From: Heterohyrax brucei
Taxonomy: Eukaryota > Chordata > Mammalia > Hyracoidea > Procaviidae
DNA length: 64,000 bases
Assembly (NCBI GenBank): GCA_028571685.1
Contig: CM053143.1
Location: forward strand, 158,094,329 to 158,158,328
Direction of reading: 5' to 3'
Shown here piece by piece: positions 23,096 through 33,928 of this stretch. The notes beneath the pieces were generated by a model. The model was not told where the DNA came from and searched no databases. It worked only from the letters and a program-made list of their open reading frames with translations. Position numbers and translations under genes: made by a program. The stretch's first letter is position 1; every line of letters begins with the position of its first letter.

Positions 23096-23506
23096 AAAAT
23101 AGTATTTTAGGGACAGACAGGGCAACTGCAAGTCTTGCTACTTGGGTTTTAACCAGTCAGAAGACCCCAAAGAAACCAGAAAAAAAACACAAGAGTTTCT
23201 CCCCAACCAAAGACAAAGGCAGACATGGCTGCAGTGGTCTCTCAACCTTTCTATATTAATTAGATATTATAATAAATCTACATTACAGTCAGGCCATTAA
23301 TGTCAGGAATCTCCCACACCCTGCCCAAGGAGTACCTACTCTGCCCAAGGACAGGTCTGGAACATTAAAAAACTGATAAAACTCCCCAGCCAAAATTCTG
23401 TAGGGGTCTCTTCCAATCCTGGAGGGGGATTCATCTCTCTCGATGAAACTTACTATTGTTTCTTGCTGACTACTTCGCTTAATAAAATACTGCTAGGAAG
23501 ACAACA
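23096..23506. other. Unassigned sequence
   Basis: Richer in C than its surroundings, with a short tandem duplication of 'ctctgcccaagga'-type near 23,320-23,352. No repeat family or gene recognised. Confidence 0.4.
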
Positions 23507-23656
23507 GAAACCCTGGTGGAGTAGTAGTTATATGCTGTGTCTGTTAACCAAAAGACTGGCCATTTGAATTTTCCAGATGCTCCTTGGAAACTCTATGGAA
23601 GAGTTCCACTCTGCCCTATAGGGTCACCATGAGTTGGAATCGACTCGAAGCTGTAG
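23507..23656 (+). repeat. AfroSINE, well preserved
   Basis: Begins with canonical 'gaaaccctggtgga', then 'tgttaaccaaaagac', 'ccagatgctccttggaaac' and the diagnostic tail 'gttggaatcgactcgaag'. This copy gives one of the clearest matches in the window and supports the afrotherian assignment. Confidence 0.92.
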
Positions 23657-23734
23657 GTAGTAAGGTAGGAGGGCAACTGACCATGTGAGTGATTCAAAAT
23701 TGAAATTGGAGCAGATCCTTTGATCCCAGAGGGG

Positions 23735-23872
23735 AATTAAAATCAGGACTATAACAGGAGCAACAGTAAGCTCAAATATGGCAAAAGTGGTGAGGATGGT
23801 GCAGGCCAGTGAAATATTTTGTTCTGTCCCCATAGGATACGCAAGTTGGAACCAACTGGATGGCACCCAGCA
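23735..23872 (+). mobile_element. RTE 3' terminus
   Basis: 'gtgaggatggtgcagg', 'attttgttctgt', 'ggaaccaactggatggca' and 'cccagcaataag' form the last ~140 bases of an RTE. Confidence 0.75.
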
Positions 23873-23874
23873 AT

Positions 23875-23950
23875 AAGAAGTGTGACCTTGGGGGAATCAT
23901 TTAACTTCAGTGATTTTTAGTTATCTTATCAATAACTATACATTAAAACA
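23875..23950 (+). repeat. MIR fragment (core side)
   Basis: 'gtgaccttgggggaatca' followed by 'tttaacttcagtgat' matches the conserved tRNA-derived SINE MIR. Short and old. Confidence 0.55.
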
Positions 23951-24442
23951 AATAAAAAAAGAACTACCATGTAACGCCTCGTGTGATACAAGTCTTCTCC
24001 CCTTACATTTATTTCATGCAGTGTTGTTGTTGTTAGGTGCAGTCAGTTGCTACTCATAACGACCCTAGAGACAGCAGAACAAAACACTGCTTGATCCTGT
24101 GCCATCTGCGCATTCTCTGCTGCAGCCCCTATATTGATCCATCTCGCTAAGGATCTTCGTCTTTTCTTTTAATCCTTTAATAAGCATGATGTCCTTCTCC
24201 AGGGACAAATCCCTGCTGATAACATGTTCCAAGTGTGTGCGATGTAAGTAGCCTCACTACCATTGCTGCTAAGGAGCATTCTGGCTATACATCTTCAAAG
24301 AGAGATTTGTTCATTCTTTTCACAGTCCATGGTAGATTCAATATTCTTCACTAACACTGGAATATAAAGGTGTCAGCTGTTCAGTTTTCCTTACGTGTTT
24401 TTCAGCTTTCAGATGCATATGAGGCAACTGAAAACACTTTAG

Positions 24443-24922
24443 TGTCATGGATTGAATTGTGTCTCCCTGGAATGTGTGTATAACTTTGGCTGGGCCCGAT
24501 TCCCAGTAATGTGTGACTTTTCTGCGTGTTGTAAATCCTGCCTCTATGATGCTAACGAGTGAGGATGGACAGCAGTGAGGAAGGACCCCATCTGCAAGAT
24601 AGTATTGTGTCTTGAGGCAGTCTCTGGTGAAATAAAAGAAAGAAGTAAACAGCGAGGCAGAGGGATCCCATACCACCAAGAAAACAGTGCTGGGAACAGA
24701 GCATGGCCTTTGGATCCAGGGTCCCTGCATCGGAGAAGCACCTCAACAAGGGGAAGATTGAAACCTTCCTCCACAGCCAATAGAGGCAGGAAGGCTTCCC
24801 CTGGAAGTGATGTCCTGAATTTAGAATTCTAGCCTACTTTGCTAAGAGGAAATAAACTTCTCTTTGTGAAAGCCATCCACTTTTGGTATTTTCTGTCACA
24901 GTAGTACTAGATGGCCAAGACA
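24443..24922 (+). mobile_element. Solo LTR, MaLR-like family A
   Basis: Starts TGTCATGG and ends AAGACA, 480 bp. Shared blocks with copies at 32,977 (minus), 37,861 and 38,446: 'catggattgaattgtg', 'gttgtaaatcctgcctc', 'tttggatccagggtccctg', 'gaaataaacttctctttg' (polyadenylation-signal region) and 'aaagccatccactt'. No internal retroviral sequence. The family appears to be an ERVL-MaLR relative, but I cannot give its exact name. Confidence 0.75.
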
Positions 24923-24989
24923 CATGGCTTGAGGCAGGTGCTTCCTAGTCTTCATGGTGATGTCTTTGCATTTCAACATTTGAAACAGG

Positions 24990-25013
24990 TTTTTTTTTTT
25001 TTTTTTTTTTTTT
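24990..25013 (+). repeat. T24 mononucleotide run
   Basis: Twenty-four uninterrupted T residues inside the minus-strand RTE; neighbouring sequence on both sides is RTE. Likely expanded from a short T run of the element. Confidence 0.95.
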
Positions 25014-25100
25014 GCAGCATATTTGCCAGTGCAATGTGTTGTTTGTCTTCCTGACTTCTTTTTCAGTGAATGTTGATTGTGGATCCAAGTAAAATGTAAT

Positions 25101-27082
25101 ATGATGGAAATTTCACATCATCCTTGGCCTGTCCTCCAGAGAAGCTGGCACCTGTGTATGAGTCATTCATCTGAGAAGAATGTACAGGGCATCCTCTGCC
25201 CAAATCTCTTTTTCTGGAAGTATTTGTATATAAGCAATGTGAGGTCTCCTCTGTTCTTTTGGCACAGGTTAGCTCATGGAGGGACTTGCCTTGGTCCAGT
25301 TACACTTTTTGAGTGGGTGCTTCTATCTAAATTTAAGAATCATCATTAGGGAACTAGCTGTCTGAAGATGAACTCTGCTTCATCCAATATAGTATTTATC
25401 AGTAGTAAAGGTATTATTAACACCATCTATACTTTAATACTTTTCCTTTCTTTTAGGTTATGTTTGTACAGGTGGGGTCATATCACCTTGTTCTATTCTA
25501 ATGACTGTCCCTGAATCTAAGTACAGGTTTCCTTGAGGGGAAAACAATCTTGGAAAATTATGGCTTAATTGAAGTCTTAAAATGAGGGTGTTATTTCAAA
25601 ACACATGAAAGGATAAGGCAGAGAGATAGAAAACCTCTGGTTTCTTTTAAAATAATTTCAGCAAACTCATAATAAATGGAGCTTGAATACCTAGAGACAG
25701 AAGGTATTACAATGATGACAGAGAAGGAAATGAGGACAATTATGTAAAATATTAGATGTAGCTGGTCTAATGATTTTGAAATCTATCCTAAAAATCCCAT
25801 GAGTAGCAATTACAGTGTTTTAAAATGAATCATTATTGTTATATGACTTATGATTATAAGTAGCTATAGACTTAAAATCATTATTTTGTATAGCAGTAAA
25901 GATGTTAGAATAGTATTGATTAAATATTAGTAGTTTTCTTTAATGTTGCAAAGAATTCAGCTATTATTAAAACTGTATCATTTCATTGAAACCACTAAGT
26001 AGGGATGAAAATCCCAGAAAAATTGAGAAGTAACAAGCCATCATTACAGAACTCAACTTCCGATGAGAAAATTTTTTTCTAGTAGTATGAGTCAATAATT
26101 ATGACACTAAGATCAAAAAGAAGAAAGCCTAGTTAGTAAGGAATCTTAGATAATTTGAGGAGTTCAATTCACTCTTTGTTTGCCAGCTTTTAGCTTCAGA
26201 GAATATCTATTTCCTCACAAACCCATTTAAAGCATTAATATGCTTAAAACCAGTTCATAATCGAAAACGTAGATGGCCTCTGAAGCAGTCTACCACCTTC
26301 AAACTCAATACTCATATTAATTTTCTGAAGAATGTTGAGCACTTTCACAGTGCTAATTACACCTATTAATGTGTCATTTACTTTGAGATGATATGTATGT
26401 TTTCTTCAGAAATAGAAATACTTAATTTTACTTAGCTGAGTTCTATTTCTGTAAGGCTTTTTGATCTAATGATTCTGATTTTTCTTGAAAATAATAGGTT
26501 TACTTGTACAATGAATAGTAACACATATGTTTAATACAGATAACTGGCTGCTTATCAAATTGGTGTTAATTAGACATTTTTGCATTATGGGATTAATATT
26601 AATGGTGTTGGGAAAGGGCACATAAAGCATGTGAATTTTCCAAGTGAGAATATATTTGTAAAAATGGCATTTTCCATTTCACACTAACTTTGTATCATTT
26701 GTCAAATGTCAGTGACTATTGGTCACTGTGAGTCAGAGCCAACCTAGGGAAATGGATTTTAATGACTACAGTTACACAATTGGCCTTTGCTAAGACTTAT
26801 TTGCCAAAAGGTATAGTGGAATTTGGGACAAAAATACTCAAAAAATGACATCTTATTTCTGAACAGTTCACCATCTATACAGACATATGATAAGACAGAA
26901 AATTTGCCAAGTACTGACACAATGAAATGATGTCTTTTCCAACTTGCTATTGAATGCCAGCCTAATGAGGACCTGGTTGATTCATCTCTGAGTTTCCATC
27001 ATTCTGTGTCTCATCCATTTTTCCTTAATGCATTTGTAGGTTTAACATCATCTTTCTGATTAAAACTTACTATCATGAACAC
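25101..27082. other. About 1.9 kb with almost no recognisable repeat
   Basis: AT-rich sequence with no transposon I recognise, except a possible 40-base AfroSINE tail scrap at 26,721-26,760 ('gtcactgtgagtcagagcc'). A 90-codon frame at 25,077-25,349 partly lies in RTE sequence. In a window this dense with repeats, such a gap could simply be old DNA or could contain constrained non-coding sequence; nothing in the sequence alone decides this. Confidence 0.45.
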
Positions 27083-27196
27083 CAAAATCAAAAGGTTAGC
27101 AGTTTGAATCTACCAGGCTCTTGCTGGAAATTCTATGGGGAAATTCCATTTGAGGGTCACCAAGAGTTAGAATCAATTTGACTGCAATGGGATAGC
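27083..27196 (+). repeat. AfroSINE, head truncated
   Basis: 'aaaaggttagcagtttgaat' (B-box region), 'ctaccaggctcttgctgg', tail 'caccaagagttagaatc'. The A-box region is missing. Confidence 0.82.
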
Positions 27197-27792
27197 AAGT
27201 TATTATGAATGCTAGTTTAAGTCAACTAATCCAAATTCATGTTTATTGTTAAATTGATTCTGTCAAGATGCACACATAAAAATTTTCCTTATGTCACAAC
27301 AGATTAAGAAAATCTCTACATTAAGCTAAAAGACCATTCCATATACATTTACTTGTACTTAAAATAAAAGCCTAGATGGTAGACTCTCCTTAATGTAGAA
27401 CTCTATTTGCCTTTATCTTCTTGCATTAAAACCACATACTCTTTCCCATTATAATTAACTTAAAAAATTCTTAGTCATATTTTTCAGGCTCTAGAAGGTA
27501 CATGATGAATCCTTTAACTACCTCTGCATGATATATATCCTGCAATCAAAGATACATGGCCAAGTGGTCCTATGCACATGCTCAGTGGAACTGCTAGGAC
27601 TGTGAGGGTCTCGTAGAGACAGAATAGCAGTAGACAGCAGATCAAACACTGTCCATCAGCATCTGAGTCACTGTCTTAGCAGAGCTAGTCATTATACTCT
27701 AGGGAACTCAAGAAGAGAATCTGACAGTGAAACATGGGCTCTGGGGCTTTGAAGCGGCATGATCAAGGCAGCACTCGTCCTGTCTCTGGACC
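27197..27792. other. Unassigned sequence
   Basis: No supported gene or repeat. Composition becomes less AT-rich after about 27,550. Confidence 0.4.
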
Positions 27793-27941
27793 CTTCTTGG
27801 CAACCGTGGTTAAGCATTCAGCTGCTAGGCAAATGGTTGACAGTTCAAATCTCAGTCAATTGCTCCTTGAAAACCTTATGGGCAGTTCTCCTCTGTACTA
27901 CAGAGTCACTGTGTCAGAATTGACTAGAAGGCAATGGCTTT
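27793..27941 (+). repeat. AfroSINE
   Basis: 'caaccgtggttaagcat', 'ggttgacagttcaaatctc', 'tgctccttgaaaacc' and 'gtgtcagaattgactagaag' are in order. A 77-codon frame through it (27,734-27,967) is coincidental. Confidence 0.87.
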
Positions 27942-28341
27942 TGTCCCAGCCTTTGGAGTCATTGTAGACCCATGTCAATACCATAATGTTATATTCAGAG
28001 CCCTGGCACCAGCTCTATTCTGCTAGCCCAACATCTACTCAGTCTGTGACACAATCTGTTAACTGCAGTCCTAGATTTGTGGTTACAGTTGTGTGATGCG
28101 ACTTTATTTGGCACATGTCTGCTTATGGTTAGGGAAGTCTCATCACCTTGTCTTCCTCTCATGACAGAGATAGGGCAGAGAAAGGACTGTGTTCCAAGCT
28201 CTATGATCAACGAGAATAAGTCATCTTAAACACAATGCCATAGCAGGAGACCAATTACATTCCTCAGAATCCAGACAACAAAGGATGAATTTCTGGAGAA
28301 ATGAATTCTTATCATTCAGTATGATAAAAACAAGAATGGAG
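27942..28341. other. Unassigned sequence
   Basis: About 0.4 kb; a 71-codon minus-strand frame at 27,995-28,210 has no recognisable domain. Confidence 0.4.
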
Positions 28342-28505
28342 TCTGTTGTTGAGCTAATTCTAACTCATAGTGACCCCGTGCGTTACAGAGTAGACTCATC
28401 TCCATAGTTCTATATTCTCCATAAAAGGAGATCACCAGGCCTTTCCTGTGCGGTACCACTGGGTGGGTGGTAGTGAAGTGCAAACCATTTGCCTCACCCA
28501 GGCTT
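28342..28505 (-). repeat. AfroSINE variant with alternative body
   Basis: 'gtgaccccgtgcgttacag', 'ggagatcaccaggcctttc' and 'ccactgggtgggtgg' define a body distinct from the common AfroSINE here. Fragments of the same variant lie at 1.71, 31.20 and 32.08 kb. Minus-strand orientation. Confidence 0.78.
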
Positions 28506-30782
28506 ACACAATCAGTTTGATACCATCTAAGTAAATTACAAAATAGCAAATAATATTTTCATATTATACATATATTGTAAAATTAGTTTTAAAAAATACA
28601 AACAAAAACAAAAATCCGGGAGACTGGAACTAAGATGACAGAGTAAGAAACTCCAAACATCTGTCTATGCTTCCACAGAAGAATAAAATAAGTGCATTAA
28701 ATAAATAAGTAAATGACAATATTAGCCTTGCTGAGACTCTTGTGAACATTTAGGGGATCATGGCAGCCAAGTGAAGGATTGTAAAGTGCTAAAAATACTC
28801 TGAGATATTTTTTTCTTGTCTAGAGCAGTAAACCCACCACAGCTCACCGTTCGTCTTCAAGAGTCAGCTGCCTTTCCAGTTTGAGATCTTGTTCCTTAAT
28901 TCTGCAGTGAGCAGAGCCCAATTTACTGACAAACTATATGGTTGGCCATTGGAATAAGTTGAGTGACTTCCTAATGGTCTAAAACAAATCACTGATCTCA
29001 GAGGTTACTCAGTAATGTAGAAGAAAGGTAAAGCCTGAGGCACTGTAAAGTGGATCCAGGAGCTCATAGTCACTGACACAAAATAGGTCATTGAACTAGC
29101 AGGGTCTATACCACTGGGTAAAAACTTCCTAAGGAAATTAGGACATCTAAAGACAGTCAGATGTGTATAAAGCAGAGAGGCACACACAAGCTCCAGGGAA
29201 GACACATGCCCAGAAAGAACTAAAGTAACTGAGGAATGTACTTATACCACATTATTAGAAAGAAAGAGCTAAACAACAACATGTGATCATCTAAATTAAC
29301 CAAAAGAGGCATCTGACAAAACTAAATGCACTTTCATTAGAAATACGATCAGCAAACTAGGAAAAGCAGAGAAATAACTCATCACAATAAAAAGAATTTA
29401 TGAAAAACCTACAGCTAGTGTCTTAGTTAAAGGAGAAAGACATAAAGCTTTGCAGTTAGAGTGAGGCACAAGACGTGGAAGCGCACTTTCACCACTGCTT
29501 TTCAACATTATACTGTTAGTCCTAGTCAGAGCAGTTAAGAAGAAAAAAAGTCAAATGTATTCAAATTGGAAAATAGGAAGTAAGGTTATTTCTGTCTACA
29601 GATGACATGGCATTGTATATATCAAAAACCCCAAAGAATCTACAAAAAAGTGTCTAAAGCTAATAAACAAATACAGCAAAGTTTCAGATTAAGGGATCAG
29701 TGTAAGTCAGTTGTGTTTTTATACACCAGTAACAAAAAAATCTGAAAAAAATTAATGAAACCATTTCTTTTAGAATAGTATCTAAAAGAATATAATATCG
29801 AGAACATATTTAAGACAGCAGGTCGAAGATTTTACAGTGAGGACTCTAAACAACTGTTAAAAAAAAATCAAAAGGAGATCTAAACAAATGGAAAAACACT
29901 CCATGTCCACGAACTGGAAGAGTTAGCAATGTTAACAAGTCAAATCTACTCAAAGTGATTTACATATATGAAACAATTTCTACTAAAGTATCAAAAGCTT
30001 TTCATTTGCAGAAATGAAAAAAAATCATCAAATTTTTATGGAATAAAAAGGTGTCCAAAAGCAAAAGATTTCTTAAAAAGAAGAAAAAAAGAAAACCCGA
30101 AAGGAGTACTCCCAGATCTTTGTTTAAAAATGTGTTTAAAAAACACAATTGTCGAAACAATGTGTCATTGATTAAAGGAGAAACATATAGACCAATGCAA
30201 TAGAATTGAAAGTCCAGCAATAAATCAACATATCATAGGCAATTGATTATTTAATGTAGGTGACAAATCTATTCAACAGGGAAAGAATCTTCTATTTAAC
30301 AAGTGGTACAGGGGGAACTGACTCTCCATATGGAAAATGATTACTTTGCATTTATGCTGACATCATATTCAAAGACATACTCAACAATACATCAATCACC
30401 TACATGTAAGATCTAAAACCACAAACATGTTACAAGAAAACTTCAGGGTATTGTTTTAGGCAATGGATTCACAAGATACCAAAAGCATGATCAACAATAG
30501 AAAAAAATAAATACACTACACTATCAAAATTAAATCTTAATGTGCATTTCAGAGACATTACCAAGAAAGTGAGAACATAAGCCACAGCATGAGAGAAAAT
30601 GTTGAAAGCCTCATACCAGATAAGGGCTTAATATTCTTCATATGTGAAGAACTCTTAAACCCCAACAACAAAGACTAAGAAAAGCATTAAAAAATGGATG
30701 TGACTAAACATTTCCCCAAGGAATATATACAAATTACCACTAAGTACATGAGAAGAACCTTAACATCATTACTCAGTAAATC

Positions 30783-30948
30783 AAACAAACCAATTCCATT
30801 GCTCCACAGTCCATTCTGACTCAAACTGACTTTATTGAACAAAGTAGAACAGCTGCATACTTTTTCCCAGTAGGACTGGAGGATTCCAACTGCTGACCTT
30901 TTGTTTAGAAAATGTTCTTAACCGCTGACTGACCAACTAGGGCTCCTC
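30783..30948 (-). repeat. AfroSINE inside old LINE-1
   Basis: 'attctgactcaaactgact', 'aacaaagtagaacagctgc', 'ctgctgaccttttgttt' and 'ctagggctcc' in reverse-complement order. L1 sequence resumes at 'tactcatcagagaaatgg'. Confidence 0.82.
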
Positions 30949-31198
30949 AGTACTCATCAGAGAAATGGAAATCAAAATCACAATGAAATACTACTACACA
31001 CCTGCTGGGATGGTGATTACAAACAAACAAAACCATAAAATAAAAGTTGGCAAGGATATGGAGAAAATGGAAGCTTTTTTTATTGCCAGTAAGAATACAA
31101 AACGGTACAGCTGGTGTAGAAAAAGAGTTTACCTTCTTTTACAAAACTTAAACACAGAATTACCATATGATCCAGCAATGTCACTCCTGGGTATGTAT

Positions 31199-31397
31199 TG
31201 TTGGTACAGAGTAAATTCCAACTCATGGTAACTCCACAGGGTTCAGAAAAGAACTGTCTTCCATGGGATACTCAGTGGCTGTTTATACTGAAGTGGATTG
31301 ACAAACCTTTCTTCCAAGGTAATTCTGTGTGTATTTGATCCACCAGCCTTTAGATTAGCCACCAAGTTTTTTAGCTAGTTCACTACTCAGGGTCTCC
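31199..31397 (-). repeat. AfroSINE variant (alternative body) inside old LINE-1
   Basis: 'aattccaactcatggtaac', 'ccacagggttcagaaaag', 'gcctttagattagccacc' and terminal 'cagggtctcc'. Interrupts the L1 C-terminal region between 31,198 and 31,398. Confidence 0.75.
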
Positions 31398-31578
31398 ACT
31401 AGATGTAAGCACTGAAGATTTAAAGCAGCAACTCAAACAGACATAATGATTTTCACTGTAACATGTTTCACAATAGCCAAAGGAGGAAACAAACCACATG
31501 CTCATCAACAGATGAAAGTGTAAATATAGTATGTTTATATATAGATATATACACATACATACTGTGTATGTGTGTATA

Positions 31579-31850
31579 TGAGGTGTGACAAGCTTATATA
31601 CCCAGCCTAGAAAAAATATTGTATATCTCATTGTGGAATATCACTATGATCACTGTAGAAGTACTCCCCTTGGGAAGATACACGCTGAAGCTAGTGCCTA
31701 GTCTACCCCTCGAAGTACTTTTTCTAGGACAAGTTTGCAAACCTAATGGTCAGACCTCTGTACGATGACAGCTCTTATGGCCATTCTAGAAAAAGAGTTC
31801 CAAAATAGCTTTGAAGGGTGGACTAGAAAAGCCGCAACTACAGAGACAGT
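31579..31850 (+). mobile_element. Mariner-derived composite (copy 2)
   Basis: 31,579-31,760 is a complete 182 bp miniature element: left end 'tgaggtgtgac', right end 'ggtcagacctctg', with TA on both outer sides. It is followed directly by an internal mariner segment ('tgacagctcttatggcc', 'gaaaaagagttccaaaa', 'gctttgaagggtgga') that in copies 1 and 3 lies before the right end. Simple internal deletion cannot give this order; a miniature copy inserted in a longer one is more likely. Confidence 0.75.
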
Positions 31851-32080
31851 AAAAATATTTCACAGGCTGTGAAGGGGCTCCGGGTGTGGATGGGGTGACA
31901 TACAGTTAGAACACAGGACATTTTTAGAGCAGTGAAATTATTCTCCATGATAGTGGGATGATGAAGAGATGAATTCATTCTGTTGTGAAAACCCATAGGA
32001 CTATATTGCACAAAGAGTGAAGCCTAATATAAACTGAATTTCAGGTAATAGCAAGAAACAGACAAAAAAACCTGAAACAC

Positions 32081-32263
32081 AGCTGTTGTGATAAATTCTT
32101 TCCTGAACTGCAGCAGCCCTATGAGTTACAGAGTAAAACTTCATCAGATTTTTCTTTGCTGTAATCTTTAGGGAAGCCAATCACCAGGTGTTTCTTCCTC
32201 AATGTTGTTTAGTGGATTTCAACTGTCAAACATTAGGTTAGTAATTAAGCACGAACTGTGCCA
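32081..32263 (-). repeat. AfroSINE variant (alternative body)
   Basis: 'gagttacagagtaaaac', 'gctgtaatctttagggaagc' and 'caatcaccaggtgtttc' match the variant at 28.34 kb. Truncated and diverged. Confidence 0.75.
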
Positions 32264-32369
32264 TTTTGAGAGAGTTGGTTAATAATAATCTACCAAATTG
32301 GTTAATTAATCAAGATTAATGTTACATTATTATTTCATCCTTTTAATAAATATCATAACATTAAAAAAA

Positions 32370-32975
32370 AGATTGTAGATTAAAGATTTTACCTGACTCC
32401 ACAATCAACATGCATGGAAGTAGCATTTCAAAAATCAAATGATGTTTGACAATGGGCAAACAGACTGAAAAAGACTTCTTTAAAGTGTTCAAAAGCCAAG
32501 ATGTCACTCTGAGGACTGAGGTATGTCTGAGCCAACCTATGGTATTATTAATCATCTCATGAGAATTTCAATTGCTTTCATGCTGGACAATGAGTAAGGT
32601 GGTCTGAAAAAGAGTTGAAGATTTTGAATTATGATACTGGCAAAGAATACTGTATATACTGTGGAGTTCCAGAAGATGAAGAAACCTGTCTCAGAAGAAG
32701 TAGAGTCAGAAAGCCTTGTGGAAGAGAGAATAGCAGCAAGACTTTCTTTTCTTTCATGTACTTTGGACATGTTTCCAAGAAGGACCTGTCCCTGGAGAAG
32801 GACATCATGCTTGGTAGAGTAGAAGACAGTCAAAAAAGAGGAGACCCTCAATGAAATTAATTGACTCAGTGGCTGAAACAATAGGCTTAAGTCATGTAAG
32901 AATGGTGCAAGATTGGGCAATGTTTTGTTCTGTTGTGTACAGGATTGCCGTATGTTGGAACTAACTCAGTGACAC
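32370..32975 (+). mobile_element. RTE 3' end (~0.6 kb)
   Basis: 'ctgactccacaatcaac', 'tttaaagtgttcaaaagcc', 'ttccaagaaggacctgtcc', 'ggacatcatgcttggtag' and 'ctaactcagtgacacc' are in RTE order. An LTR of family A begins immediately at 32,977. Opposing 79- and 122-codon frames across it are relic/antisense frames. Confidence 0.88.
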
Positions 32976-32976
32976 C

Positions 32977-33448
32977 TGTCTTAGTCATCTAATACTGATA
33001 TAACAGAAATATCGTAAGTATTTTAACAAAGAGAAATTTATCTTCTCACAATGAAAGTAGGCTAAAATCCAAATTCAGAGAATCAGATCCAGGGTAGCAT
33101 TTCTCTGTTGGCTCTAGAGGAAGGTTCTTGCCATCAATCTTGCCCGGGACTGGGAGTTCCAATGGACCAGAGGGTGCTCTCTGCTCCTGGCACTGCTGCT
33201 TTTCTGAGGTCCCCAAATCTTTGCTTTCTTTCCTTTCTTTTTCAGCCCAAGAGATTACCTCAAGGTACAATGCAAATGCACTCTTAAAGATAGAGTGCTG
33301 CCTAACTAACACAATCACTGCCTACCATCCCTCATTAACACCACAGAGGCGATGTTTATAAATATAGGACCATCCCACAACGCCAAGAGTCATGGCCTTG
33401 TCAAATTTCTATATGCCTTTTTTGGGAGAAAAAATTCAATCCGTGACA
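32977..33448 (-). mobile_element. Solo LTR, MaLR-like family A
   Basis: Reverse complement of the family at 24.44, 37.86 and 38.45 kb: 'tgtcttagtcatct' at one end, 'acaaagagaaatttatctt', 'gaggaaggttcttgcc', and 'attcaatccgtgaca' at the other. 472 bp. 90- and 77-codon frames inside are incidental. Confidence 0.75.
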
Positions 33449-33756
33449 TTCTATCCTTTGCCTCCCACTCAAATCGTATCCTTGAAAGATGTAAAATATT
33501 TTCACTCCACCATAGCAAAAGTTTTAAGTTCAAATCCAGGTGGGACTCTATCTACAAAAGTGTGTTAGTTAAGTTAGCAGCCAAGTTTATTAATATTACG
33601 TACCACCTGGGGACTCCTCGTGTGGATTTTATTATTATTATTTTTAACTGATTGGGTGTGTATTCTGTTCTGATTTCTTAATAAAGAAAATTATTCTTAA
33701 AAGCAGATATATTTCATAAATATGCATAAAGTTGAGCAATATACAATAGGACTGTA
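33449..33756. other. Unassigned sequence
   Basis: Immediately follows the LTR; 'tatcctttgcctcccac' and 'gtatccttgaaagatg' hint that repeat-derived sequence continues, but I cannot assign it. Confidence 0.4.
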
Positions 33757-33928
33757 TAAACCCAACCCAACCGAACCACTGCCATTCAATCCATTTCCAC
33801 TCAAACTGACCCTCCAGGAAAAAGTAGAAGTGTTCCATAGAGTTTCCAAGGGGCTCTTGGTAGACTCAAACAGCCAACATTTTGGATAGCAGAGATAGAA
33901 CCTAACCACTATATCACCAGGGTTTCCA
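33757..33928 (-). repeat. AfroSINE
   Basis: 'aatccatttccactcaaac', 'aaaagtagaagtgttcc', 'gagtttccaaggggctc' and 'atcaccagggtttcc' in order; full length on the minus strand. Confidence 0.88.

Larger units (their letters stand above)
24020..25100 (-). mobile_element. RTE 3' part, split by an LTR
   Basis: Minus-strand RTE occupies 24,020-24,437 ('ttgttgttgttaggtgc', 'ccttctccagggacaaatc', 'catatgaggcaactgaaa') and resumes at 24,923 ('catggcttgaggcaggtgc', 'gatgtctttgcatttc', 'ttgattgtggatccaagt'), so the intervening 24,443-24,922 LTR inserted into it. A pure T24 run at 24,990-25,013 lies where other copies have only about four Ts. Confidence 0.88.
28617..32045 (+). mobile_element. Old LINE-1, heavily rearranged, with three insertions
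   Basis: 28,617-28,990 looks like an L1 5' end ('gagactggaactaagatg'). From about 29,240 ORF2 reverse-transcriptase sequence follows ('cttttcaacattatactg', then 'ctacagatgacatgg', encoding STDDM in place of FADDM). The C-terminal region ('ccatatgatccagcaatg', near 31,160) and 3' UTR ('ggacatttttagagcagtg', near 31,917) complete it. Two minus-strand SINEs (30,783-30,948; 31,199-31,397) and a mariner composite (31,579-31,850) interrupt it. Many stops; internal deletions between 5' end and RT. This copy appears older than the L1s at 8.6 and 46 kb. Confidence 0.85.

Noticed and set aside
26721-26760. AfroSINE tail scrap
   Set aside because: About 40 bases with partial similarity; too short to support as a separate feature.
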